A stretch of 64,000 nucleotides of DNA from Ancylomarina sp963977525 (GCA_963977525.1 CAXBPC010000025.1:1-64000); one strand, 5' to 3'. Counted from the stretch's first letter, positions 27,980 to 35,723 are shown. The notes: a model not told the origin generated them from the sequence alone. Program-made: numbers and translations.

Positions 27980-28012
27980 TCTGCGAATTTGATCTAGAGT
28001 ACAGGTTAATTT
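27957..28012 (+). repeat. 19-bp direct repeat duplicating the porin 3' end
   Basis: CTAGAGTACAGGTTAATTT occurs at 27957-27975, where it encodes the last porin beta-strand, and again at 27994-28012, just after the stop codon. The offset is 37 bases, so the second copy is not in frame. It looks like a small tandem duplication of the gene end. Confidence 0.85.
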
Positions 28013-28055
28013 TATTAATCTGAATCACAAATATTACACTTCGACTGTAATTTTT

Positions 28056-28091
28056 AAAGAGTGGACCAATTAATTTTGGTTCACTCTTTTT
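28056..28091 (+). terminator. Terminator after the glpD-T-Q-porin operon
   Basis: A 14-bp stem AAAGAGTGGACCAA / TTGGTTCACTCTTT (one G-T pair) with a 6-base loop, followed by more T residues. Confidence 0.88.
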
Positions 28092-28204
28092 GTATTCATT
28101 GATTATTAAGGTGTTATGTGGGTTTGGTATTCAATTAATTTTTATGAAACAATCTTTTAACCTAAAGTTAACCTTACTGAGCCTTTTAGTATGAATTGAG
28201 ATAC

Positions 28205-28212
28205 TATTTTTG
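28205..28212 (+). promoter_or_regulatory. Candidate -7 element of the second porin gene
   Basis: TATTTTTG fits TAnnTTTG and lies 52 bases upstream of the chosen ATG at 28264, which argues against the longer TTG-initiated reading that would start inside the promoter. Confidence 0.45.
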
Positions 28213-28263
28213 TTTCTGAGATTGAAAAAGAGATTTCAAGTACTACAAAATAAAAACATCACA

Positions 28264-29466
28264 ATGAAAAAAATGAAGTTAATCGTTGGTCTATTCTTAT
28301 TGACTTTAACTCTAGGAGCCACAGCTCAAGAAAAATCAGAAGTATCAATTAAAATCAAGAAAGGTTCTATCGCATTTGTTACTGATGATGGCAATTTTAA
28401 ATTTGGTTTTGGAGGCCGTGTTTATATGGATGCAGCTGGTTATTTCGATGATAAAACAGATTTGGGATCGGGAAGCGAAATGAGAGATATTCGTCTTTTG
28501 ATGAAAGCAACCCTTTGGAAAAATTGGGATGCCAAAATTAATGTTGGCTTTGCTGACGGCGGAGTCGCTTTAAAGGACGTTTTTCTGGTTTATAAACCAA
28601 ATAAGAACAGTTTTGTACGAGCTGGTCATTTCTTAGAGCCATTTGGAATTGAACAAACCGAAAGTTCAAAAACAACCAAGTTTATGCATGTAGCAAGTAC
28701 TGTTGAAGCTTTTCGTCCTGGAAGAAACCTAGGTGTTTCTTATGCGACTTGGGGAAAGAACTACTTTTGGGAATCTGGTTTGTTTGGTAGCGATGCTAAT
28801 AATAATAAAACAGAAGGTGATGAAGGCTATAGTTTGACATCAAGACTTGCATTTGCTCCTGTTCAGACAGATAATAACTTATTCCATCTTGGTGTTTCGG
28901 GTATATATAGAACTGCAGATGCAACTGGGTTTGATGATAATGGAATAGAGCAATCAAAATCAATTCGTTACCGTTCAAGAGCTGCAACTCATATTGAAAG
29001 AAGACGATTTATTGATGCAAAAGTCGGAGACGCAGAAAATCAGGTTAAGCTAGGTTTCGAGATGATTGCTGCAAGTGGACCCATATCATTACAAGGAGAA
29101 TATATTGATGCTTCAGTTTCTAGAAAATCAGGTAACGAGGATTATCATTCAAAAGGTTGGTATGCTCAGTTTGGATGGTTGATAAAAGGTGGAGATTACA
29201 AATACAAAATGAAATCAGCACGTTTGGCAAAACCAGGTCCTGGATCTGTTGAATTATTAGCTAGATATAACGAGACAGATTTGAATGATTCAGACGCTTC
29301 TATCATGGGAGGTAAGCAAAAGGATCTTACACTTGGTTGTACTTGGTTTGTGAATCACAATGTCTTAATTAAAATTAATTTCACGAACGTTGATTTGGAT
29401 GAATACGCTTTAAATGGAGAAGAGAATTTCAATATGATTCAAACACGTTTACAGTTTTCCTTCTAG
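28264..29466 (+). CDS. O/P-family porin, second copy
   Basis: A 400-residue outer-membrane porin related to the one at 26639. The start is the ATG at 28264 (MKKMKLIVG), which gives a clean signal peptide ending GATAQ at about residue 21; the longer frame adds a charged non-signal segment. Shared features are FGFGGRVYMDAAGYFDDKTDLG, split here as the opening strand and loop, the NWDAKINVGFAD strand, and VRAGHFLEPFGIEQTE. The last residues RLQFSF form the terminal strand with C-terminal Phe. It has its own promoter and terminator, so it is expressed separately from the glp operon. Confidence 0.82.
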   Translation: MKKMKLIVGLFLLTLTLGATAQEKSEVSIKIKKGSIAFVTDDGNFKFGFGGRVYMDAAGYFDDKTDLGSGSEMRDIRLLMKATLWKNWDAKINVGFADGGVALKDVFLVYKPNKNSFVRAGHFLEPFGIEQTESSKTTKFMHVASTVEAFRPGRNLGVSYATWGKNYFWESGLFGSDANNNKTEGDEGYSLTSRLAFAPVQTDNNLFHLGVSGIYRTADATGFDDNGIEQSKSIRYRSRAATHIERRRFIDAKVGDAENQVKLGFEMIAASGPISLQGEYIDASVSRKSGNEDYHSKGWYAQFGWLIKGGDYKYKMKSARLAKPGPGSVELLARYNETDLNDSDASIMGGKQKDLTLGCTWFVNHNVLIKINFTNVDLDEYALNGEENFNMIQTRLQFSF

Positions 29467-29486
29467 GAAAATCTAAAAATAATATA

Positions 29487-29519
29487 AAGAAAAGCTGTCC
29501 AATTGGGCAGCTTTTCTTA
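29487..29519. terminator. Bidirectional terminator, porin / macrodomain
   Basis: Stem AAGAAAAGCTG / CAGCTTTTCTT extended by TCC/GGG around loop AATT, located between two convergent genes and usable from both strands. Confidence 0.8.
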
Positions 29520-29527
29520 GTTGTACT

Positions 29528-30037
29528 CTACAGAATATATTTCAATAAATCTCGATAGAGATTATGGTTTGTATCGTCGAAAACACAGAAGGTGATTTCC
29601 TTAATGTATTTAATCTTCTTCGATTTTTTCTGAATTGTACTAATCGCTATTTTAGCTGCTTCTTCTTTGGGATAACCATATACACCTGTGCTGATATTGG
29701 GGAATACAATACTTTCTAATTTGTATTCTTCAGCTAATTTGAGACTGTTTTTATAACAAGTTTTTAATAGCTTGGCTTCATTGTTTTGTCCGCCTTTCCA
29801 TATAGGTCCAACCGTGTGAATTATATGTTTGCAAGGTAGCCTGTAAGCTTTAGTGATTTTTGCATCCCCCGTAAAGCAGCCTCTTAGGGTTTTGCATTCT
29901 TCTAATAAGTCTGGGCCAGCTGCTTTGTGAATAGCACCATCAACACCACCACCTCCCAATAAACTTGAATTGGCAGCATTCACGATGGCGTCAACTTTAA
30001 ATTGAGTAATATCACCTTTGAATAGTTTGATTCTCAT
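29528..30037 (-). CDS. Macrodomain protein, probable O-acetyl-ADP-ribose deacetylase
   Basis: A single macrodomain of 169 residues. The ADP-ribose-binding loops are clear: GDITQFKVDAIVNAANSSL (residues about 8-26), LGGGGVDGAIHKAAG, and the distal loop ISTGVYGYPKEEAA. This is the MacroD / YmdB type, whose members remove acetyl or ADP-ribosyl groups. No toxin partner (for example a DarT-like ADP-ribosyltransferase) is next to it, so a general metabolite clean-up role is more likely. Convergent with the porin gene and divergent from the phosphofructokinase gene. Confidence 0.9.
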   Translation of the reverse strand: MRIKLFKGDITQFKVDAIVNAANSSLLGGGGVDGAIHKAAGPDLLEECKTLRGCFTGDAKITKAYRLPCKHIIHTVGPIWKGGQNNEAKLLKTCYKNSLKLAEEYKLESIVFPNISTGVYGYPKEEAAKIAISTIQKKSKKIKYIKEITFCVFDDTNHNLYRDLLKYIL

Positions 30038-30347
30038 AAGTCTTTCTTTATATCCGAAGAAATTTATTGAAAAATTAACGTTAATTAATTTCTGAGTGTT
30101 TAAAGCTTTAAAATACAGATCTATCTATCAAAATTATGAATTAGAAATGAAGATAAAAAAAGAAACGAAAACGATTGCAAAGTGCTGATAGTGAAAATGT
30201 TTCTTTTGTTTTAAGAAAATAGTTCTAAATTAGCACCAGCTAGCCAAGCCATATAATTTGAAATTATTGATCGATGATTAGATATCTGATTTCTTCTGTT
30301 AGAAATAGATCTGTTTTATTCATCAATCAAAAACTTAAACTTTGAAT
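30038..30347. other. Divergent intergenic region, macrodomain / phosphofructokinase
   Basis: About 310 bases with no gene. AT-rich; includes AAACGAAAACGATTGCAAAG around 30165-30182, which could be a regulator site, but no inverted symmetry is clear. Promoters for both flanking genes must lie here. Confidence 0.4.
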
Positions 30348-31442
30348 ATGAAAAGAGTATTAGTTGCAACAGGGGGTGGCGATTGCCCAGGATTAAATGC
30401 GGTAATTCGTGCAGTAGTCAAACGTGCAGCACAAGAAAAAGATTGGGAAGTAATAGGAAGTATTCAGTCTTTCGACGGGATATTAAAAGAGCCTACTGAA
30501 ATAAAAATATTAGATGATGCTGCTGTTAAAGGCATACATTATCAAGGAGGAACAATTATTGGTACTACAACTAAAGGAGGCCCGTTTGCATGGCCAGTTA
30601 AAAATTCTGATGGTACTTGGGGATCAGCCGATCGTTCTGATGAGATGATTCGTAAACTGCAATACTTAGGTGTTGATGCTGTAATTAGTATAGGTGGTGA
30701 TGGTTCTCAGAAAATTTCTCAAGAACTATTTGAGAAAGGCTTGAATATTATTGGTGTTCCTAAAACAATTGATAATGATCTGATGGCAACTGATTTTACT
30801 TTCGGTTACCAAACAGCGGTTCAGGTTTGTACAGAGGCTGTTGACAAATTGAAGACAACCGCTGCATCTCATAACCGTATTTTCATTTTGGAAGCTATGG
30901 GACGTGATGCAGGATGGATTGCTTTATCGGCCGCAATTGCCGGTGGTGCCGAAGCTTGTTTGATTCCAGAGATTCCTTACGATATCAACCAAGTTGTGAA
31001 AAAGCTGGATAGTCGTTTCTCAAGGGGTAAAGGTTTTGGAATTATCGTGATTGCCGAAGGGGCTATGCCAATTGGCGGTGAAGCTTTAGCTGAACAAAGT
31101 GTTGAAGTGGGTAACCCAAACTTGAAGCTAAGTGGAGCGGCTGATCGTTTATTATATGAGATGAAGGAAGCAGGTGTTGAAGCTGATATCCGTACAACCG
31201 TATTGGGACACTTACAGCGTGGTGGTATTCCTACAGCTTACGATAGAGTTCTTGCGACTCAATTTGGTGTGAAAGCTTTTGAGATGGTTTTAGAAAAGAA
31301 ATTTGGACACATGGTCGCTTCCCGTCATCCAGAAGTTGTCGCTGTGCCGCTTCTTGATGCCATTGGGAAACAAAACCTTGTTAGTCCTGAATCGAATCTG
31401 GTAAAAACAGCCAAAGGTGTTGGAATTTGTTTCGGAGATTAA
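30348..31442 (+). CDS. pfkA: 6-phosphofructokinase
   Basis: Phosphorylates fructose-6-phosphate to the 1,6-bisphosphate. 364 residues from ATG 30348. The active site is visible: GGGDCPGLNAVIRA (5-18), the IGGDGS phosphate-donor motif (Gly116-Ser120), PKTIDNDL (from Pro138, catalytic Asp in IDND) and EAMGRDAGW. The combination of Gly in GGDG, typical of ATP use, with Lys139 in PKTIDND, typical of pyrophosphate-dependent or group III enzymes, leaves the donor open. Its length and loops suggest the group III or mixed-substrate class. Monocistronic with its own terminator. Confidence 0.92.
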   Translation: MKRVLVATGGGDCPGLNAVIRAVVKRAAQEKDWEVIGSIQSFDGILKEPTEIKILDDAAVKGIHYQGGTIIGTTTKGGPFAWPVKNSDGTWGSADRSDEMIRKLQYLGVDAVISIGGDGSQKISQELFEKGLNIIGVPKTIDNDLMATDFTFGYQTAVQVCTEAVDKLKTTAASHNRIFILEAMGRDAGWIALSAAIAGGAEACLIPEIPYDINQVVKKLDSRFSRGKGFGIIVIAEGAMPIGGEALAEQSVEVGNPNLKLSGAADRLLYEMKEAGVEADIRTTVLGHLQRGGIPTAYDRVLATQFGVKAFEMVLEKKFGHMVASRHPEVVAVPLLDAIGKQNLVSPESNLVKTAKGVGICFGD

Positions 31443-31467
31443 ATAGAGCCTAATAATAGGATATAAG

Positions 31468-31498
31468 AAACCCGAAAGTCATTTGACTTTCGGGTTTT
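31468..31498. terminator. Bidirectional terminator, pfkA / ars operon
   Basis: A 13-bp stem AAACCCGAAAGTC / GACTTTCGGGTTT with a four-base loop and a T on each flank, between two convergent transcription units. Confidence 0.9.
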
Positions 31499-31503
31499 GT
31501 ATT

Positions 31504-31911
31504 TTATAAGAATCTGTCAGTCCATTCTGCACGAGGCATCATACACGATTGTTTTTTGCCAAACCAGGAATACCGATTTTGTGCTATTAGATCGTAAAAC
31601 CAATCACAGAATCTTTTTGGGAAGTACCTAAAGTGATAGATCGCCTTCCAAGGGTATGTGAGATGTTTCGATATCTTAAATGCCGCTTCACTTTTGATAT
31701 AGACCTTATCGTCTTCAATAAAGATAACACTATCCATTGCCTTCTCTGCCCAATTCAATTGCTTGAGTATTTCTTTCGCTTTTGCAGATTGTAAAGGACA
31801 AAAAAACAGATTCGCCTTCTTGTTATAAGCCAATAGAAACCTGACCGAGGTATTGCATAAATTACAAATACCATCGAATAGAACGATTGGATGAGATGAA
31901 TTTGGCATCAT
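31504..31911 (-). CDS. DCC-family (DUF393) thiol-disulfide oxidoreductase
   Basis: Small thioredoxin-like protein of the DUF393 family. I start it at MMPNSSHPIV (31911), giving 135 residues; the longer frame overlaps the upstream permease gene. The motif DGICNLCN near the N-terminus carries the CxxC pair, and FCPLQSAKAKE and YRWSWF-like C-terminal features (NRYSWFGKKQSC) follow the family pattern. It is the last gene of the ars-type operon, 19 bases after the permease, and may supply reducing thiols. Confidence 0.82.
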   Translation of the reverse strand: MMPNSSHPIVLFDGICNLCNTSVRFLLAYNKKANLFFCPLQSAKAKEILKQLNWAEKAMDSVIFIEDDKVYIKSEAAFKISKHLTYPWKAIYHFRYFPKRFCDWFYDLIAQNRYSWFGKKQSCMMPRAEWTDRFL

Positions 31912-31930
31912 ATTGAAGTCATAATTTGAA

Positions 31931-32965
31931 TTAAAAAAAGAGATTAAAAATAAAGCCAACAGCTAAAATTCCAGTTGCCACGACTCCAATAAAGATAAGA
32001 ATCAAAGGCATTTTTAAAACCTTTTTCAGAATAATAATCTCTGGTAAAGATAATCCGATCACTGACATCATAAAGGCTAAAGCCGTTCCAAGTGAAGCCC
32101 CTTTTTCAATTAGGACACTAACAATTGGAATGATACCTGCAGCATTTGAGTACATTGGGATACCGATTAAAATAGATAATGGAACCGAGTACCAAGCTGA
32201 TTTACCCATTAGGGTTGCCATAAAATCCTCAGGAACATAGCCATGAGCAGCTGCACCAATGGCAACACCAACTACGATATAAAGCCAGATTTTACCAACA
32301 ATTTCTTTAACCGTTTCAAAGCCAAGTTTGATTCTTTCTGAGAAAGTGATTTTTGTTTCATCAACTCCAGTTTGACCTGTTTTAACTTCGAATACCCACG
32401 CTTGAATATACTTTTCGAGCTTAAGAGCTCCAATTATCCAACCCGCAAAAATGGCAATTAGTAAGCCTGTAAGAGTGTATATAATTGCTGTCTTCCATCC
32501 GAAAAGGCCGACCAACATGATTAGGGCAATTTCGTTTACCATAGGTGCGGCAATAAGGAAGCTGAAAGTTACGCCTAAAGGCACTCCAGCCTCAACAAAT
32601 CCTAAAAACAATGGAATGGCTGAACAAGAACAAAAAGGTGTTAGAACACCTAAAAGAGCTGCCATGATATTACCCATGAAAGTTGATTTACCAGCTAAAG
32701 CTTTTCTTGTTTTCTCAGGAGAGAAGTAGCTACGAATAATACCAACCCCGAAAATAACAAGCACTAAGAGGAGAAGAACTTTAGGTACCTCAAAAATGAA
32801 GAAACGTAAGGTCTCACTTAAATGACTTTCTGGCATTCTAAAAACAGAATCGATTAGAAAATCGGATATGCTTTGTAGGTTGATATAAAGTAAGTACCAA
32901 ACTGGTAAAAGTGAAAGAACTAACAGCAGTTGCTTACGATTAGTGATTTGTATTGATTTGATCAT
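31931..32965 (-). CDS. DUF318/ArsP-type permease
   Basis: A 344-residue inner-membrane protein with about eight hydrophobic spans. The family signature TPFCSCSAIPLFLGF, with the Cys-x-Cys pair (about residues 110-124), and AAPMVNEIALIML are conserved in UPF0718/DUF318 permeases. ArsP, which exports trivalent organoarsenicals, belongs to this family. The position behind an ArsR regulator and an ArsG-like transporter supports an arsenical or metalloid efflux role. It may also transport another thiophilic compound. Confidence 0.8.
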   Translation of the reverse strand: MIKSIQITNRKQLLLVLSLLPVWYLLYINLQSISDFLIDSVFRMPESHLSETLRFFIFEVPKVLLLLVLVIFGVGIIRSYFSPEKTRKALAGKSTFMGNIMAALLGVLTPFCSCSAIPLFLGFVEAGVPLGVTFSFLIAAPMVNEIALIMLVGLFGWKTAIIYTLTGLLIAIFAGWIIGALKLEKYIQAWVFEVKTGQTGVDETKITFSERIKLGFETVKEIVGKIWLYIVVGVAIGAAAHGYVPEDFMATLMGKSAWYSVPLSILIGIPMYSNAAGIIPIVSVLIEKGASLGTALAFMMSVIGLSLPEIIILKKVLKMPLILIFIGVVATGILAVGFIFNLFF

Positions 32966-32985
32966 GATTTTATAATCTGAAAACC

Positions 32986-33022
32986 TGACAGGTTAGTCTG
33001 TTCTCGGGTATTAAACCTGTCA
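32986..33022. repeat. Inverted repeat between arsP-like and arsG-like genes
   Basis: TGACAGGTT (32986-32994) and AACCTGTCA (33014-33022) form a perfect 9-bp stem with a 19-base loop. The first arm is itself part of the short palindrome AACCTGACAGGTT (32982-32994). This motif is, as I recall, a recurrent intergenic repeat in Bacteroidota. Confidence 0.65.
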
Positions 33023-33033
33023 TGTTTAAACCT

Positions 33034-33738
33034 TTATTGTATAAAGAAAATGTATGTGAAATAGAGACCGGAAAGAATGAAGATGGCCGCAGCCACTTTT
33101 CTAAACCAGAATTCAAAGCTTTTTACTTTATTGTAAAAACTCCCGACACCTGACAGTGTAAAAGCAAGTAAATACGCAATGATGATAACTGGAAGACCAG
33201 TAGCAATAGCATAAACAAAAGGAAGGAATAAACCATCTGGTGATGAAATGCTAATAGGAACAAGCATTCCGAAGTAAAGTATACCACTGTATGGACAAAA
33301 TGCTAAAGCAAATATAATTCCAAGTAAAAGAGCACCCCAGTAACTTCCTTTAATTTTTTCGCCATTCAATTTTTCGGTTATTCTTCCTACACCAGGAAAA
33401 TTAAATGAAATGATATCGAGCATGAATATGCCAATAATAATTAGAACTGGCCCAAGTAAACGTTCTCCGTAGGTATGAAAGAATGAGGATACATCAAACT
33501 TACTTGCCCCAAAATAAAGAATAACGCCTAGGCCTGTGTAGCTAATTGCACGACCTAAAGTGTAAATTAAGCCACTAATAAATATCTTTTTCTTATCGCC
33601 TAAGCTTTTACTGATATAAGCAGTCGCCGTTATATTGGTTGCCAATGGACATGGGCTTATAGCCGTCATAATTCCAAGAAGGAATGCCGATAATATTGGC
33701 AGATTGCTCTGCGCTAGCAGTTGATCTAAATATTCCAT
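33034..33738 (-). CDS. ArsG-like permease (CcdA/DsbD-fold)
   Basis: A 234-residue membrane protein with about six spans, of the cytochrome c biogenesis CcdA superfamily. The paired motifs ISPCPLATNI (residues about 28-37) and LAFCPYSGILYFG contain the two Cys-Pro elements that distinguish the arsenical exporter ArsG subgroup from ordinary CcdA. It follows an ArsF-like lipoprotein in the operon and precedes the ArsP-like permease. ArsG in Shewanella is reported to export trivalent aromatic arsenicals; this function is inferred from family and context. Confidence 0.78.
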   Translation of the reverse strand: MEYLDQLLAQSNLPILSAFLLGIMTAISPCPLATNITATAYISKSLGDKKKIFISGLIYTLGRAISYTGLGVILYFGASKFDVSSFFHTYGERLLGPVLIIIGIFMLDIISFNFPGVGRITEKLNGEKIKGSYWGALLLGIIFALAFCPYSGILYFGMLVPISISSPDGLFLPFVYAIATGLPVIIIAYLLAFTLSGVGSFYNKVKSFEFWFRKVAAAIFILSGLYFTYIFFIQ

Positions 33739-33842
33739 TTAACTGGTTTTGTTACTTAGCAAAAGTTTGTTCAATCCCAATAACAAAGACTGTAAGTATT
33801 GAGATATTTAATTACCACTAAGTTATAATTGAATAGTGTGAA

Positions 33843-33870
33843 CTGTTATACCTCAATTGAGGTATAACAG
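33843..33870. repeat. Perfect 28-bp palindrome inside the ars operon
   Basis: The half-site CTGTTATACCTCAA is followed immediately by its exact reverse complement TTGAGGTATAACAG. It lies in the 172-base gap between the arsF-like and arsG-like genes. No T tract follows on the minus strand, so it is not an ordinary terminator. A dimeric regulator site, a processing hairpin or a small mobile-element remnant are possible. Confidence 0.9.
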
Positions 33871-33910
33871 GGTATAAGATCTTTATCAATAAGAGTAGAT
33901 AATTTGATTT

Positions 33911-34369
33911 CTAGCTCTCAGATTTTAGAGTAGATTTCAACTTCTCAATATAATCTTGAGGCTTGTTAATAGCAGTACGGAAAGCAAAGTTTGTAAGATC
34001 TTCAATTTTGCCTGATTTTGCATGCATAATCATTAAACTTGAACCAGTAGCTTGGAATTGTTTTGCCAATTCTTTGTTCTCTTCCTGATCAATGTTAACG
34101 TCGTAAAACTTCACATTCAGCTCAGCAGCTACTTCTTTAGCTTTTGAACCAACAACCTTACAAGTTTTACATTTTCTATCGCCATGGAAATAGTATACGC
34201 CTGCACCTTCAGTGCTCTCAGCTACTTTAGTATCGCATGATTGTGTACGTTGTGAAGAATCAGTTTTACAAGCTGATTCTTCTACTTTTGCAGTTTTTTT
34301 AGTTTCTGATTGGCAAGCACCTAAGCTAATGCCCATTGCAAGTACGGCTACAGTTAAGAAATTTCTCAT
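33911..34369 (-). CDS. ArsF-like thioredoxin-fold lipoprotein
   Basis: A 152-residue secreted lipoprotein: signal peptide with lipobox SLGAC (Cys at residue 19), a Cys-containing linker (SACKTD, RTQSCDTK), then a thioredoxin-like domain with the YYFHGDRKCKTCKVV motif, whose CxxC pair lies near residue 70. It resembles the nitrophenyl compound nitroreductase subunit ArsF family, which with ArsE is reported to reduce nitroaromatic arsenicals. It lies 18 bases after the small thioredoxin-fold gene. The role in this organism is inferred. Confidence 0.72.
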   Translation of the reverse strand: MRNFLTVAVLAMGISLGACQSETKKTAKVEESACKTDSSQRTQSCDTKVAESTEGAGVYYFHGDRKCKTCKVVGSKAKEVAAELNVKFYDVNIDQEENKELAKQFQATGSSLMIMHAKSGKIEDLTNFAFRTAINKPQDYIEKLKSTLKSES

Positions 34370-34387
34370 TGGAGTTATTTTTTTGAA

Positions 34388-34624
34388 TTATGCTGTTTGG
34401 ATTAGTTCTTTGATCTCTGATACAGAAGGTACTTTGCCACTAAATAAGACCTTCTCGTTTACTACAAGTGCAGGTGTAGACATAACGCCATAAGATAGAA
34501 TTTTCATCATATCATCAACCTTAGTTACTGTGGCTTCAATATTCAATTCTTCAATAGCTTTTTGAGTGGCATCGTGTAGGGTGTTGCATTTTTTGCAACC
34601 AGGGCCTAATACTTTAATATCCAT
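34388..34624 (-). CDS. Small thioredoxin-fold protein (redox-active disulfide type)
   Basis: A 78-residue cytosolic thioredoxin-like protein with the motif GPGCKKCNTLHDATQKAI, whose CxxC (Cys10, Cys13) is near the N-terminus, followed by YGVMSTPALVVNEKVLFSG with the cis-Pro. This is the TM0996/MTH895 mini-thioredoxin type found next to ArsR regulators and DUF318 permeases. It occupies the ArsE position before the ArsF-like gene. Likely supplies electrons for arsenical reduction or carries the metalloid thiol adduct. Confidence 0.85.
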   Translation of the reverse strand: MDIKVLGPGCKKCNTLHDATQKAIEELNIEATVTKVDDMMKILSYGVMSTPALVVNEKVLFSGKVPSVSEIKELIQTA

Positions 34625-34676
34625 GTTTATTTTGTTTAAGTTTCAAGATCGCCTAGGCAAACCTTAGTTTTATTTG

Positions 34677-35000
34677 TTATTTTATTTCTTTCATCTCTTT
34701 TTTTGAATCAAAAAGCGATTCGAACATTTCAGTTGCTTTAGCCCAGTTCTCTTTATTAAGGCAGTACTTAATTTTGGGAGGAACAATTTCTCCTTGAATT
34801 AAACCTGAAGCTTTCAACTCTTTCAGATGTTGCGAAAGGGTAGAGCGGGCAATGGGAACTTCCACAGCCAAGTCGCCACTGTAACAACAGGATTGGCTTG
34901 ATAATAGTTTGCAAATGTAGACTCTCACAGGATGTGAAAGTGCTTTAGCAAAACGGGCTAATTGTTTTTCTTGGTCGGAATAGAATTTTTCGTCAGTCAT
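34677..35000 (-). CDS. ArsR-family transcriptional repressor
   Basis: Winged-helix metalloregulator. The start is ATG at 35000 (MTDEKFYSDQEK), 107 residues; the longer frame would read through the promoter and operator. The helix-turn-helix is ARSTLSQHLKELKASGLI. A Cys pair SSQSCCYSGDL (about residues 41-51) sits in helix alpha3 near the DNA-binding helix, where ArsR proteins commonly bind As(III) or Sb(III) through Cys. It is the first gene of the operon, and an inverted-repeat operator overlaps its transcription start region, implying autorepression. Confidence 0.92.
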   Translation of the reverse strand: MTDEKFYSDQEKQLARFAKALSHPVRVYICKLLSSQSCCYSGDLAVEVPIARSTLSQHLKELKASGLIQGEIVPPKIKYCLNKENWAKATEMFESLFDSKKEMKEIK

Positions 35001-35010
35001 ATGTTTCGCA

Positions 35011-35028
35011 TTTCGTAAAAATACGAAA
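35011..35028 (-). promoter_or_regulatory. Probable ArsR operator
   Basis: A perfect 7-bp inverted repeat, TTTCGTA AAAA TACGAAA, 10 bases upstream of the arsR ATG and directly downstream of the predicted -7 element. Binding here would block transcription initiation. Confidence 0.75.
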
Positions 35029-35058
35029 CGAAGGTAGGGATTTATTTCAAAAATCAAA
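35029..35058 (-). promoter_or_regulatory. Promoter of the ars operon
   Basis: Reading the minus strand, TTTG (plus-strand CAAA at 35055-35058) is followed after 18 bases by TACCTTCG (plus-strand CGAAGGTA at 35029-35036), one mismatch from TAnnTTTG. Spacing and order fit the Bacteroidota sigma factor. Confidence 0.6.
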
Positions 35059-35139
35059 TAAAATGCTATTTTTTTTAAAATTTTAAGATTCAAAATTCAG
35101 ATAAAGCTTATCTTCGAGCAAAGATCAAATTAGGCAAGA

Positions 35140-35601
35140 ATGAATAGAATGAAAGAGCTGAAAAGCTTGGTGTATCATAAGATACTAGCGGAACTTGATC
35201 GTAAGATTGAGGTTATTAATAAGGCCATTGTTTTGGCAAAAGATTCGAGGAATAATGACACAAAGAGTAGTGCGGGCGATAAGTTCGAGACGGGTCGTGA
35301 GATGATGCAAATAGAGATCGAAAAGAATGAGTATCTGTTGAGCCAGACTTTCAAATTGAGAAAAGAACTAACTCGTATCGATCTAAAACGTCAGTTCGGA
35401 AAAGTGGCTTTTGGCAGTTTGGTTGTTACCAATATGGGCAATTACTTTGTTTCTATGGGAATAGGTAAGGTTCAGATTGAAGACCAGATTTGTTATGCAA
35501 TTTCATTAGTTTCCCCAATAGGACAGATACTGAAGGATAAACATATTGGAGACGAAGTGTTATTTAATGGAAAGACGATTGTGATAAAAGAGATGGTATA
35601 A
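35140..35601 (+). CDS. GreA/GreB-family protein
   Basis: A 153-residue protein with the Gre layout: an N-terminal antiparallel coiled coil (about 1-75) with acidic tip residues in SSAGDKFETGREMMQ, then the FKBP-like C-terminal GreA/GreB domain with VAFGSLVVTNMGNYFVS, ISLVSPIGQILKDKHIGDEV and IVIKEMV. This short form is widespread in Bacteroidota. It may be a transcript-cleavage factor or an RNA-polymerase secondary-channel regulator rather than GreA proper. ATGs at 35140 and 35149 are both possible. Divergent from arsR. Confidence 0.75.
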   Translation: MNRMKELKSLVYHKILAELDRKIEVINKAIVLAKDSRNNDTKSSAGDKFETGREMMQIEIEKNEYLLSQTFKLRKELTRIDLKRQFGKVAFGSLVVTNMGNYFVSMGIGKVQIEDQICYAISLVSPIGQILKDKHIGDEVLFNGKTIVIKEMV

Positions 35602-35684
35602 AGCTCAGATATACCATCGCTAATATAATTAAGAGTAAGTCGATTTTTTAGAAGAGAGTTGATCGCCTTCATTTCCAAAATTTT

Positions 35685-35711
35685 AAGCCGATTTCCAAAA
35701 GAAATCGGCTT
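35685..35711. terminator. Terminator-like hairpin after the GreA-like gene
   Basis: A perfect 11-bp stem AAGCCGATTTC / GAAATCGGCTT with loop CAAAA. The T tract on the plus strand is short, and it lies 83 bases after the stop codon. Confidence 0.65.
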
Positions 35712-35723
35712 TCATTATGATAT

